64,000 nt of DNA from Bacteroidetes bacterium HGW-Bacteroidetes-10 (GTDB lineage Bacteria; Bacteroidota; Bacteroidia; Bacteroidales; UBA932), in NCBI GenBank assembly GCA_002842695.1, contig PHDT01000005.1:18621-82620 (forward strand), in the 5' to 3' direction. Of this stretch, positions 16,793 through 25,164 are shown in pieces; positions within the stretch are counted from its first letter, which is position 1, and every line of letters begins with the position of its first letter. A program made the translations under genes and the position numbers. The notes beneath the pieces were generated by a model that saw only the letters and a list, made by a program, of their open reading frames with translations, did no database searches and was not told where the DNA came from.

Positions 16793-18469
16793 TTACTCCA
16801 TAAGTTTCTTGTACTTAAACCTTTTAGGTGTGATATCACCCATCCTGCGTTTCTTGTTCTCTTCATATTCGCTGTAAGAACCCTCAAAGAAGTAAATCTT
16901 TGAATCGCCTTCGAAGGCAAGTATGTGAGTTGCTATTCTGTCCAGGAACCAGCGGTCGTGCGAAATGATAACTGCGCATCCGGCAAAGTTCTCCAGACCC
17001 TCTTCGAGTGCTCGTATTGTGTTTACGTCTACGTCATTTGTAGGCTCGTCAAGAAGAAGAACGTTGCCCTCCTCTTTAAGTGCAAGAGCAAGGTGAAGAC
17101 GGTTTCTCTCACCACCGGAAAGGATTCCGCATTTTTTCTCCTGATCTGCTCCTGAGAAGTTAAACCTGGAAACATACGCCCTGGCATTTACCTCCTTATT
17201 GCCAAGCTTCACAAATTCCGAATTCTGAGAAATAGTCTCATATACAGTTTTGGTTGCATCGATATATTTGTGCTGCTGATCTATATAAGCTGTCTTTACT
17301 GTCTCTCCCACAGAGAAGGTTCCTGAATTTGGCTTGTCAAGCCCCATAATAAGACGGAAAAGTGTTGTCTTACCGGCTCCGTTTGGCCCGATTACACCCA
17401 CTATACCTGCAGGAGGAAGTTTAAAATTGAGTCCCTCAAAGAGAATTCTGTCCCCGAATCCTTTTGTGACATCAATTGCCTCAATTACTTTATCTCCAAG
17501 CCTTGGTCCGTTTGGAATAAAGATTTCAAGTTTCTCCTCTTTAGTTCGTCCATCCTCATTTAGCATCTTTTCGTATGCAGAGAGACGTGCTTTTGATTTT
17601 GCCTGTCTTGCCTTAGGGGACATTCTCACCCACTCAAGCTCACGCTCGAGCGTTTTGCGTCTTTTGCTCTCCTGCTTCTCTTCTGTTGCAAGACGCTTGG
17701 ATTTCTGGTCAAGCCATGAAGAGTAGTTACCCTTCCATGGAATACCCTCTCCCCTGTCGAGTTCAAGAATCCATCCGGCTACATTGTCCAGGAAGTACCT
17801 GTCGTGGGTAACTGCAATTACAGTTCCCTTGTACTGCTGAAGGTGAGCCTCAAGCCACTGGATACTCTCAGTATCGAGGTGGTTGGTTGGCTCATCAAGA
17901 AGAAGCACATCCGGTTCGCGGAGAAGAAGACGGCAAAGAGCAACCCTGCGCTTCTCACCACCACTCAGGTGTTTGATAATTGCGTCAGGTTCAGGACACT
18001 GAAGAGCATCCATCGCTCTTTCAAGTTTTGAATCGATATCCCAGCCGTTTACATGCTCAATTTTGTCTGTAAGTTCACCCTGCAGATCAATAAGTTTTGC
18101 CATCTGGTCGTCATCCATTGGCTCCATGAACTTGTTGTTCACCTCTTCGTACTGCTTAAGCAGAGACACCACTTCGTGCACACCCTCCTGCACCACCTCA
18201 AGAACTGTTTTGTTCTCATCCAGGTGAGGTTCCTGCTCCAGATATCCCACTGTATAACCCGGTGCCCACACAACATCACCTTCGATTGCTGTCTCAACAC
18301 CTGCTATTATCTTTAAAAGGGTAGATTTACCAGAACCATTAAGACCAATGATTCCAATTTTCGCTCCGTAAAAGAAGGAAAGGTAAATGTCCTTAAGAAT
18401 TGCTTTGTTGTTTGTAGGCAAAATTTTGCCCACCCCGTTCATTGAAAATATTATCTTCTCGTCTGCCAT
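16793..18469 (-). CDS. ettA: Energy-dependent translational throttle EttA (ABC-F)
   Basis: 558 residues, the standard EttA length. NBD1 has GLNGSGKST near residue 43, LSGGEKRRVALCR and VLLLDEPTNHLD; the P-site interaction linker has the EttA-typical LERELEWVRMSPKARQAKSK; NBD2 has GPNGAGKTT and LSGGERNRLHLALAL. The arm insertion in NBD1 and the C-terminal EYEENKKRRMGD also fit EttA. It binds the ribosomal E site and links the first elongation steps to the ATP/ADP ratio. It is monocistronic, with a strong promoter overlapping the end of the M23 peptidase gene upstream. Confidence 0.95.
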   Translation of the reverse strand: MADEKIIFSMNGVGKILPTNNKAILKDIYLSFFYGAKIGIIGLNGSGKSTLLKIIAGVETAIEGDVVWAPGYTVGYLEQEPHLDENKTVLEVVQEGVHEVVSLLKQYEEVNNKFMEPMDDDQMAKLIDLQGELTDKIEHVNGWDIDSKLERAMDALQCPEPDAIIKHLSGGEKRRVALCRLLLREPDVLLLDEPTNHLDTESIQWLEAHLQQYKGTVIAVTHDRYFLDNVAGWILELDRGEGIPWKGNYSSWLDQKSKRLATEEKQESKRRKTLERELEWVRMSPKARQAKSKARLSAYEKMLNEDGRTKEEKLEIFIPNGPRLGDKVIEAIDVTKGFGDRILFEGLNFKLPPAGIVGVIGPNGAGKTTLFRLIMGLDKPNSGTFSVGETVKTAYIDQQHKYIDATKTVYETISQNSEFVKLGNKEVNARAYVSRFNFSGADQEKKCGILSGGERNRLHLALALKEEGNVLLLDEPTNDVDVNTIRALEEGLENFAGCAVIISHDRWFLDRIATHILAFEGDSKIYFFEGSYSEYEENKKRRMGDITPKRFKYKKLME

Positions 18470-18486
18470 AAATTATTAATTTGCGG

Positions 18487-18517
18487 CAAAGATAACATTA
18501 GATTACCGCTTTCCCAA
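18487..18517 (-). promoter_or_regulatory. Promoter of ettA
   Basis: On the minus strand, TTG (18515-18517), a 20-bp spacer and TATCTTTG (18487-18494) form a near-ideal Bacteroidota promoter. The -33 part overlaps the last codons of the M23 peptidase gene. Confidence 0.7.
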
Positions 18518-19756
18518 CTTGAGAACGAGTGAGTCAAGATATTGTATAGATTTAACAGAATCCGAAACATGTTTAATGTTCATAATCTGCATATTGAACA
18601 TTTCTCTGTTCTCCTTTTTTACAGGATCTGCAGGGGGTGCCTCCATCTTTAGCGGATTAATTGCCTTACCATCTTTCCATATCCGGAAGTCAAGATGCGG
18701 ACCTGTTGAGAGTCCGGTACTGCCTACATATCCAATCACCTCTCCCTGTCTGACTCTTTTCCCTTTTGACAGTCCTTTTGCATAAGCAGAAAGGTGAAGG
18801 TATGCAGATGAATAGGTTGAGTTGTGTCTGATTTTAACTGTGTTTCCGCCGCCTCCGGCATAGGCTTTCTGAATTACGACTCCGTCACCAATACTCATTA
18901 CCGGTGTTCCTTTTGGAGCCGCATAATCTATACCCGTGTGCGGTCTAACAATCCTGGTAACAGGATGTCTTCTGGAATAGGTAAAACCGGATGAAATTCT
19001 GGTAAAACTGAGCGGAGCCTTGAGGAAGGCTTTTCTGAGATTCTCCCCCTTTTCATTCCAGTATTGCGGAACCTCATCCTGTACAAAACGGTATGCCTCA
19101 TACATAACTCCTCCATGCATAAAGTATGCTGCCTGCACAGAGCCTATGTCAAGAACTTCGTCTCCCGCAAGTATCTCTTCATATATTACACGAAACGAGT
19201 CACCTTTCCTAAGACCAAAGAAGTCAATAGTCCATGCATATATCTCAGACAATCTGAGGGCAAGCATTGGGTTTATCCCTGCTTTTGACATGTCATTCCA
19301 GAGTGATGTGTTAATTGTTGCTTCCGCAACCCTTGTGCGAACCGTAACGGCAATTTCATCAACTTTTACAAAAATAGAGTCGTGGACACCAAAGGTAACA
19401 TATGAAGTCTTTGAGTTTTGATATACCATATATGCAAGTTTTGGCTCCTCATCAAGTGTATAGTATGCCTTATACTCATTGCCAACTTTGAGTTTTTTTA
19501 AGTCGAAAGTTCCTCTTGCTGCCTGTGTAAGGGAGTATACATCTGCACTTTGCGCACCAAGTTCAGACATTAAAGTGGTAAAAAACTGCCCCCTTTTTAC
19601 AGTACCCTCTCTCATCTGAAATTCAGAAACAGGAATTCCAAATTCAGAGAGCTCTTGAGCCGGGGCTTCCGTTTGTGATGTTACTTGTTCTTCTGTATTA
19701 TTGTTATTGCATGCAACCAGCAGAATAACAGCGATTAACGGGGCTAAAAATTTCAT
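18503..19756 (-). CDS. M23-family metallopeptidase lipoprotein
   Basis: 417 residues from the ATG at 19756. The lipobox LLVAC gives an acylated Cys16, followed by an Asn/Thr/Glu-rich linker, an N-terminal region of about 200 residues resembling the OapA/LysM-like part of MepM-type endopeptidases, and a C-terminal LytM domain. Zinc motif residues are H273 and D277 (HTGID), a conserved SSAYLHLS, and H354 in GPHLDF. The HxH motif reads HLD here, with Asp356 where most M23 enzymes have His. It probably cuts peptide cross-links in peptidoglycan from the outer-membrane side. It is divergent from mraZ and the cell-wall cluster, which fits a growth role. Confidence 0.88.
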   Translation of the reverse strand: MKFLAPLIAVILLVACNNNNTEEQVTSQTEAPAQELSEFGIPVSEFQMREGTVKRGQFFTTLMSELGAQSADVYSLTQAARGTFDLKKLKVGNEYKAYYTLDEEPKLAYMVYQNSKTSYVTFGVHDSIFVKVDEIAVTVRTRVAEATINTSLWNDMSKAGINPMLALRLSEIYAWTIDFFGLRKGDSFRVIYEEILAGDEVLDIGSVQAAYFMHGGVMYEAYRFVQDEVPQYWNEKGENLRKAFLKAPLSFTRISSGFTYSRRHPVTRIVRPHTGIDYAAPKGTPVMSIGDGVVIQKAYAGGGGNTVKIRHNSTYSSAYLHLSAYAKGLSKGKRVRQGEVIGYVGSTGLSTGPHLDFRIWKDGKAINPLKMEAPPADPVKKENREMFNMQIMNIKHVSDSVKSIQYLDSLVLKLGKR

Positions 19757-19775
19757 ATGCAAAAGTTTCTTAATC

Positions 19776-19783
19776 CAAAGATA
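19776..19783 (-). promoter_or_regulatory. -7 box of the M23 peptidase gene
   Basis: TATCTTTG on the minus strand, 19 bp upstream of the ATG at 19756. No clear -33 element was seen; the region further upstream is the mraZ operator-like repeat array. Confidence 0.6.
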
Positions 19784-19810
19784 TAGAATTTAGGGGAGGG
19801 TGTTGATAAA

Positions 19811-19850
19811 ATTGTGGAAATATTTGTAAAAAAATGTAAACAAGTGGAAA
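19811..19850 (+). promoter_or_regulatory. Four 10-bp-spaced TG(G/T)AAA repeats, candidate MraZ operator
   Basis: TGGAAA (19815-19820), TGTAAA (19825-19830), TGTAAA (19835-19840) and TGGAAA (19845-19850) recur with exactly 10-bp period, all in one orientation. The array lies 9 bp upstream of the mraZ -7 box and covers the -33 position. In Escherichia coli MraZ binds TGGG-type repeats with 10-bp periodicity upstream of its own gene, and in Mycoplasma AAAGTG-type repeats. The array also faces the divergent M23 peptidase promoter. Confidence 0.7.
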
Positions 19851-19858
19851 ACATTTTT

Positions 19859-19866
19859 TAATTTTG
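19859..19866 (+). promoter_or_regulatory. -7 box of the mraZ/dcw operon
   Basis: TAATTTTG matches TAnnTTTG and lies 35 bp upstream of the mraZ ATG. No terminator or internal strong promoter was noticed between here and gltX, so this may drive the whole 16-kb cluster. Confidence 0.65.
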
Positions 19867-19901
19867 CATAGGTCGAAAAAAGAGAGGCCGGAATACGCAA
19901 C

Positions 19902-20348
19902 ATGGTCAAATTCATAGGAGAATATACTGCTAAAGTGGACGACAAGGGAAGGCTAATTCTTCCTTCTCCGTTCAAGGCAGCCATATTGCCCGGCGGCGAC
20001 CTTCGATTGGTAATCAAAAAGGATCTCTTCTCCGATTGTCTGGAGATGTACACTTACGAAGAGTGGGCGAAGGAGAGCGAGCAGGTTAAATCCCGGCTCA
20101 ACTTCTTCAACAGAGACCACTCACGCTTCTGGCGTGAATATATGCGCGACCGGGCAACAGTTGAGCCCGATGAAAAACTTGGGAGAATTTCTGTTCCCAA
20201 AAGACTGCTTGAACAAATTGGAGTTGGAAAAGAGGTGGTATTTGCAGGCAACGACCACAAAATTGAGATCTGGGCAAAAGAGGCCTTTGACAACAACAAG
20301 CTCAACGACAGCGATTACCTGACACTTGCAGAAAACATTTTAGGATAG
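19902..20348 (+). CDS. mraZ: Transcriptional regulator MraZ
   Basis: 148 residues made of two SpoVT/AbrB-like halves. The first has FIGEYTAKVDDKGRLILPSPFK; the second has EKLGRISVPKRLLEQIGVGKEVVFAG, with the DxxGRIxxP motif of the family repeated. MraZ forms a ring-shaped oligomer that binds repeated DNA boxes and represses the dcw cluster, including itself. The four 10-bp-spaced repeats just upstream are its likely operator. It is the first gene of the cluster, 12 bp before rsmH. Confidence 0.95.
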   Translation: MVKFIGEYTAKVDDKGRLILPSPFKAAILPGGDLRLVIKKDLFSDCLEMYTYEEWAKESEQVKSRLNFFNRDHSRFWREYMRDRATVEPDEKLGRISVPKRLLEQIGVGKEVVFAGNDHKIEIWAKEAFDNNKLNDSDYLTLAENILG

Positions 20349-20360
20349 GGAGGTATAGAT
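20346..20360 (+). promoter_or_regulatory. Strong Shine-Dalgarno site before rsmH
   Basis: TAGGGAGGTATAGAT precedes the ATG at 20361, giving GGGAGG at good spacing. Canonical Shine-Dalgarno sites are the exception in Bacteroidota, so this one stands out and fixes the rsmH start. Confidence 0.6.
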
Positions 20361-21272
20361 ATGAGTGAGTATCATACACCGGTTCTGTTAAAAGAGAGTG
20401 TATCAGCACTGGCTATACACGACGGGGGCATCTATGTGGATGTCACATTTGGCGGAGGCGGTCACAGCAGGGAGATCCTGTCGCAGATGGGAGAAAAGTC
20501 AAGGCTGATAGTCTTTGACCGCGACCCTGATGCTATCCTTAATGCTCCTGATGACAAAAGGCTGATTTTTATAAACAATAATTTCCGCTTTGTACACAAC
20601 CACCTGAAGAACGCAGGGTATGGTGAGGTTGACGGAATTCTGGCAGACCTGGGAGTCTCTTCTCATCAGTTCGATACAGAAGAGAGAGGTTTTTCCTTCA
20701 GGTTTGATGCAAAGCTGGACATGAGAATGAATCCGCTTACCAAAATGGGAGCGGCAGAGATACTGGAAAGTTATGAAGAGGAGGCTCTGTCCAAAATGTT
20801 TTGGGAGCTGGGAGAGGTAGACAACAGCCGCAAGGTGGCAAAGTTTATCTGTAAAGCGAGAGAGAATGAAAAGATAGAGACTACATATCAGCTTAACCAT
20901 ATTCTTGAGCCTCTGACACCAAAACCTAACGGGCACAAATATCTGGCTAAGATATACCAGGCTCTCAGAATTGAGGTTAACGGAGAGATGAGGGCACTTG
21001 AGGGTTTTCTTACAGGCGCTCTTAAGGCCCTTAAACCCGGCGGAAGACTGGCAGTAATAACATATCACTCTCTTGAAGACCGGATGGTTAAGAATTTTAT
21101 GCGCTCCGGGAACACAGAGGGAAAAATTGAAAAAGACTTTTACGGAAAACAGGAGTCGCCCCTGAAGCTTGTTTTCAAGAAACCGGTGCTTCCCGCAGAG
21201 AGCGAGATAGCATCCAATACAAGGGCAAGAAGTGCAAAATTAAGAGTAGCAGAAAAGATTGAGGAGGAGTAA
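20361..21272 (+). CDS. rsmH: 16S rRNA (cytosine(1402)-N4)-methyltransferase
   Basis: 303 residues. MSEYHTPVLLKESVSAL is the family's usual N-terminus. The SAM-binding site shows VDVTFGGGGHSREIL and VFDRDPDA; DGILADLGVSSHQFDTEERG and the C-terminal AVITYHSLEDRMVKNF are RsmH signatures. It methylates the N4 of C1402 in the 16S rRNA decoding centre. Its position between mraZ and ftsL is the conserved dcw arrangement (old name mraW). Confidence 0.97.
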   Translation: MSEYHTPVLLKESVSALAIHDGGIYVDVTFGGGGHSREILSQMGEKSRLIVFDRDPDAILNAPDDKRLIFINNNFRFVHNHLKNAGYGEVDGILADLGVSSHQFDTEERGFSFRFDAKLDMRMNPLTKMGAAEILESYEEEALSKMFWELGEVDNSRKVAKFICKARENEKIETTYQLNHILEPLTPKPNGHKYLAKIYQALRIEVNGEMRALEGFLTGALKALKPGGRLAVITYHSLEDRMVKNFMRSGNTEGKIEKDFYGKQESPLKLVFKKPVLPAESEIASNTRARSAKLRVAEKIEEE

Positions 21273-21275
21273 CTG

Positions 21276-21596
21276 ATGGCAAAGAAGAAATGGGTATCGG
21301 ACATAATGGGCGGACAAATCCTCATAAGCAGCGGAATCATGCAGCAAATGGGATTTGTTCTTTACATTTTCCTACTTGTGATACTGTACATCTCTTTGAA
21401 TTTTACAATTGAGAACAGACTGGTGACCGAAAGGCACAATCAGAGGGAAATTAAAAACCTGAAGGCACACTATACGGGTATTAAGGCTCGACTGCTTTAT
21501 CAAAGCAAGCGAATTGAGATTGAAAAGAAACTGGTGGAATACAACTCGGAGCTGAAATCTCCGGTTAATCCTCCTTCAATTATTGAACTGGACTGA
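21276..21596 (+). CDS. ftsL: FtsL-like divisome protein
   Basis: 106 residues with one membrane segment (about 25-46, GFVLYIFLLVILYISLNF) flanked by a basic cytosolic N-terminus (MAKKKW). After it comes a helical, coiled-coil-prone extracytoplasmic part (RLVTERHNQREIKNLKAHYTG). Sequence identity in FtsL is always low; the call rests on size, topology and the slot between rsmH and ftsI. FtsL links FtsB/FtsQ to the FtsWI synthase at the septum. Confidence 0.8.
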   Translation: MAKKKWVSDIMGGQILISSGIMQQMGFVLYIFLLVILYISLNFTIENRLVTERHNQREIKNLKAHYTGIKARLLYQSKRIEIEKKLVEYNSELKSPVNPPSIIELD

Positions 21597-21598
21597 TT

Positions 21599-23716
21599 AT
21601 GAAAGATATTATTTCCAAAGTAGGAATAATCTACTTCTTCATGGTACTCTCCGCCATACTGGTTATTGGCAGGATAGTGCATCTCCAGTTTTTTGCCAAG
21701 CTCCCGGTTAGTTCTGAGGAGATTTCATTCCGCATTGAGGAGATTGAGGCAGTAAGAGGAAGTATCCTTGCAAGTGACGGACGCTCCCTCGCAAGTTCAG
21801 TTCCATACTATCAGGTAAGGATGGACTGCAAATTCCCTGAAGACTCAACATTCAACAACAATATTGACTCTCTCTCATTTTATTTATCGAAGTTTTTCGG
21901 AGATAAGAGTGCCGGAGGATATAAGAGCGAGCTTGTGGCTGCACGCAAAAAAGGGAACAGATACAAAGCTGTTGGAAACCGCCTCGTTGATTACGCAGAG
22001 CTTATGGAGATAAAGAACTTCCCGCTCTTCAGACTTAAGGGGAACAGAGGTGGATTTATAAGCGAACAAAAGAGCAAGCGGAACAATCCATACGGACGTT
22101 TGGCATACCGTACAATAGGTTTTACCAACTCAAACGGAGTAAGTGTGGGTATTGAGGGGAGCTTTGACTACTACCTCAAGGGTATCCCGGGTAAGCAAAC
22201 TGTTCAGCGGCTTCTGGGCGGTGAATGGATGCCGGTAAACGTAGACCAGGCAGTTTTGCCTCAGGATGGTCTGGATGTGAAAACAACATTGGATATAGAT
22301 ATTCAGGAGGCGGCAGAGAATGCGTTAAGGAATCAGCTTTCACTCTCAGATGTGTTTGAAGGCGCAACCGCAATTGTAATGGAGGTTGAGACTGGAGCCA
22401 TTCGTGCAATCACAAATATGAAAAAGATGTCAAACGGAATGTTTGATGAATCATTCAACTATGCAATTGGACAGGCAACAGAACCGGGTTCAACATTTAA
22501 GCTTGCAACTCTTGTTGCTCTGATTGAAGACGGATATGTAACTCTTGACACTCCGGTAGATGCTGGAAACGGGAAATGGCAATACAGTACAAAGCTATTT
22601 ACCGATGTAACCAAGGGGGGATATGGCCAGATTGATGTAAGAAAGGCATTTGAGAAATCGTCAAACGTTGCATTTGCAAAACTCGCAGTTGAATACTACG
22701 CAAACAACGAAAAGAAATATGTAGACAGGCTTCACAATATGAAGCTGGGTGAGAAATTCGGTCTGGATATCATGGGTGAGGGTAGATCTGTAATACACTC
22801 TCCGGGCGATCCTAGCTGGTCTAAACTAACTCTGCCAATGATGGCAATGGGTTACGCATCATTGCTTACACCTCTTCATACTCTTGCATTCTACAATGCA
22901 ATTGCAAACAGAGGTAAAATGATGAAGCCATATTTTGTTGAGAGGCTGGAAAAACACGGAGTAACAGAGAAGGAGTTCAAACCTCAGGAGATGAGTGGTT
23001 CAATCTGTTCAGAATCTACAATTAAGGCTGTCCATGAGGCATTGCGCGGTGTAGTTGAACATGGCACAGGCAAAACAATCAACGATCCGAGATATAAAAT
23101 TTCCGGCAAGACCGGTACTGCACAGATTGCTTTCGACGGCAGGTACATAGACTCGCAGGGATACAGAAAACACCAGGCCTCTTTTGCCGGCTTCTTCCCG
23201 AGTGACAATCCAAAGTACACCGCGGTTGTAATTCTTTATACAAACAAGACAAGGGCAAACTTCTACGGAGGATCCTGGGCAGCACCTGTTTTCAAACAGA
23301 TTGCAGACAGAATTTATGCAAACAATCCTCAGTGGAGCGCGCCGGTACAGGGTAAGGGCAAGGTTACTCTGACCAAGCCTCATATCATGTCTGGCCGTGC
23401 TAAGGAGACTTCAAAACTTATGGCTTCACTCCCGTCTGCCGACAAATACGGCAAGGCCTCGGGAGAGTGGATCAGCTTTAGCCGCGACTCCCTTGAAAGA
23501 GTTGTGGCAGAAGAGTATCATATTGACAGGGACAGCGTGCCCGGAGTTCTCAATATGGGGCTCAGAGATGCTTTGTATATACTGGAGAATCAAGGATACA
23601 GGGTGAAATTTACCGGCAGGGGAAGAGTTATTGCTCAGACACCTGCTCCCGGAGTTTGGGCAGAAAAAAACTCAATTATCAACATTCAACTTTCTGAGGA
23701 ATATGAAACTAGATAA
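21599..23716 (+). CDS. ftsI: Septal transpeptidase FtsI/PBP3 with C-terminal PASTA domain
   Basis: 705 residues: short cytosolic N-terminus, one membrane anchor (about 8-28), a PBP dimerisation/pedestal domain (RGSILASDGRSLASS), and the transpeptidase domain with nucleophile Ser298 in EPGSTFKLATL, SSN starting at Ser354 and KTG starting at Lys504 (SGKTGTAQ). A single PASTA domain (about 640-700, PGVLNMGLRDALYILENQGY) follows, as usual in this phylum. It cross-links septal peptidoglycan together with FtsW encoded further down. Its 3' end overlaps the murE start by 14 bp. Confidence 0.95.
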   Translation: MKDIISKVGIIYFFMVLSAILVIGRIVHLQFFAKLPVSSEEISFRIEEIEAVRGSILASDGRSLASSVPYYQVRMDCKFPEDSTFNNNIDSLSFYLSKFFGDKSAGGYKSELVAARKKGNRYKAVGNRLVDYAELMEIKNFPLFRLKGNRGGFISEQKSKRNNPYGRLAYRTIGFTNSNGVSVGIEGSFDYYLKGIPGKQTVQRLLGGEWMPVNVDQAVLPQDGLDVKTTLDIDIQEAAENALRNQLSLSDVFEGATAIVMEVETGAIRAITNMKKMSNGMFDESFNYAIGQATEPGSTFKLATLVALIEDGYVTLDTPVDAGNGKWQYSTKLFTDVTKGGYGQIDVRKAFEKSSNVAFAKLAVEYYANNEKKYVDRLHNMKLGEKFGLDIMGEGRSVIHSPGDPSWSKLTLPMMAMGYASLLTPLHTLAFYNAIANRGKMMKPYFVERLEKHGVTEKEFKPQEMSGSICSESTIKAVHEALRGVVEHGTGKTINDPRYKISGKTGTAQIAFDGRYIDSQGYRKHQASFAGFFPSDNPKYTAVVILYTNKTRANFYGGSWAAPVFKQIADRIYANNPQWSAPVQGKGKVTLTKPHIMSGRAKETSKLMASLPSADKYGKASGEWISFSRDSLERVVAEEYHIDRDSVPGVLNMGLRDALYILENQGYRVKFTGRGRVIAQTPAPGVWAEKNSIINIQLSEEYETR

Positions 23717-25160
23717 ATTACTGCAGGGCATAACAACAGGTGAAAAGGGAAAGGCAGTCAGGATGGATTCCGAGATTGGCGGAATCTGCTTTGATTCGAG
23801 GAGTATTAAATCCGGTGATTTGTTTATTGCCGTAAGGGGAAGTGCATCAGATGGCCATCAGTATATAGGAATGGCTCTTGAAAAGGGAGCAGTTGCAGTT
23901 CTATGCGAAGAGATTGCTGCTGAATTTAAAAATTCACCTCTTATCGTTACTCCTGACAGTCATCTGGCCCTGGGAGTTGCTGCATCAAATTTCTACGGAA
24001 GTCCATCAGAAGCAATGAAGGTTGTAGGCATTACAGGTACAAACGGAAAAACAACCACTGTAACGCTTATGCACAGACTCTTTACTGGCTTGGGGTATAA
24101 ATGCGGATTGCTCTCCACAATTGTAAACTACATTGGTGACAAGGAGGTTGAGGCAACTCACACAACACCAGATCCCGTACAGATGAATTCACTTATGGCA
24201 AGAATGGCTGCCGAGGGATGTGAATTTTGCTTTATGGAGGTAAGCTCTCATTCACTTGATCAGAAAAGGACCGCAGGGATTCATTTTACCGGAGGCATTT
24301 TCTCCAATATTACCCACGACCATCTTGATTACCACAAAACATTTGCAGAGTATATTAAAGCAAAGAAGAGCTTCTTTGACAATCTTGGAGAAGATGCCTT
24401 TGCTCTTACAAATATTGATGACAGGAACGGCATGGTAATGCTTCAAAACACACCTGCCAGAAAATACAGGTACTCCTGCATCTCCCCTGCCGATTTCAAC
24501 TGTCGTATTATCGAGAAGGGACTCGATGGTATGCTTGTTAAAATTGACAACCAGGAGGTCTGGACAAAATTTATTGGTGTTCACAATGCATACAACCTGC
24601 TTGCCGTTTACTCTGCCGCGATCCTTCTGGGTGCCGGATCTGAGGAGGTGCTGGTTCAGATTAGCGCACTAACAAGTGTTGCAGGAAGACTTGAGTACAT
24701 CAAGGGATTCAGGGAACTTACAGCAGTTGTTGATTATGCCCACACACCAGATGCGCTGGAAAATGTGCTGAAAACACTTAAGGACAGTGCAGACGGTAAA
24801 GAGATAGTAACAGTATTCGGATGCGGCGGAAACAGAGACAAAACCAAACGTCCTGAAATGGCAAAGGTTGCCGCAAAATATTCAGATAAAGTTGTTGTCA
24901 CATCAGACAATCCACGTTTTGAGGAGCCTGAGGCAATAATTGAAGAGATAAAGGCCGGATTTGAAGTTACAGAGAGAGCAAAAGCACTCTTTATTACTGA
25001 CAGAAAAGAGGCAATAAGAACCGCCCTGATAATGGCAAATCCCGGGTCAATCGTACTGGTGGCCGGAAAGGGACACGAAAACTATCAGGATGTGAAAGGG
25101 GTGAAACATCACTTTGATGACAAAGAGGTAATAACCGGAGTATTTGATCAAAACATTTAA
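23703..25160 (+). CDS. murE: UDP-MurNAc-L-Ala-D-Glu:meso-diaminopimelate ligase
   Basis: 485 residues from the ATG at 23703 ([13 protein letters not shown]), which lies inside the ftsI end; the longer frame from 23631 would overlap ftsI much more. Mur ligase motifs: [15 protein letters not shown] loop near residue 110, [11 protein letters not shown], the conserved TNIDDRNG, and the C-terminal SDNPRFEEP. The DNPR motif is the marker for meso-diaminopimelate rather than lysine, so the peptidoglycan is of the DAP type. It adds the third residue of the stem peptide in the cytosol. Confidence 0.96.
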   Translation: MKLDKLLQGITTGEKGKAVRMDSEIGGICFDSRSIKSGDLFIAVRGSASDGHQYIGMALEKGAVAVLCEEIAAEFKNSPLIVTPDSHLALGVAASNFYGSPSEAMKVVGITGTNGKTTTVTLMHRLFTGLGYKCGLLSTIVNYIGDKEVEATHTTPDPVQMNSLMARMAAEGCEFCFMEVSSHSLDQKRTAGIHFTGGIFSNITHDHLDYHKTFAEYIKAKKSFFDNLGEDAFALTNIDDRNGMVMLQNTPARKYRYSCISPADFNCRIIEKGLDGMLVKIDNQEVWTKFIGVHNAYNLLAVYSAAILLGAGSEEVLVQISALTSVAGRLEYIKGFRELTAVVDYAHTPDALENVLKTLKDSADGKEIVTVFGCGGNRDKTKRPEMAKVAAKYSDKVVVTSDNPRFEEPEAIIEEIKAGFEVTERAKALFITDRKEAIRTALIMANPGSIVLVAGKGHENYQDVKGVKHHFDDKEVITGVFDQNI

Positions 25161-25164
25161 AGCT

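Noticed and set aside
20499..21068. 189-codon open frame on the minus strand inside rsmH
   Set aside because: It lies wholly antisense to a clearly identified enzyme gene, its translation is Cys/His/Tyr-rich and unlike any family, and it has no promoter or start context.
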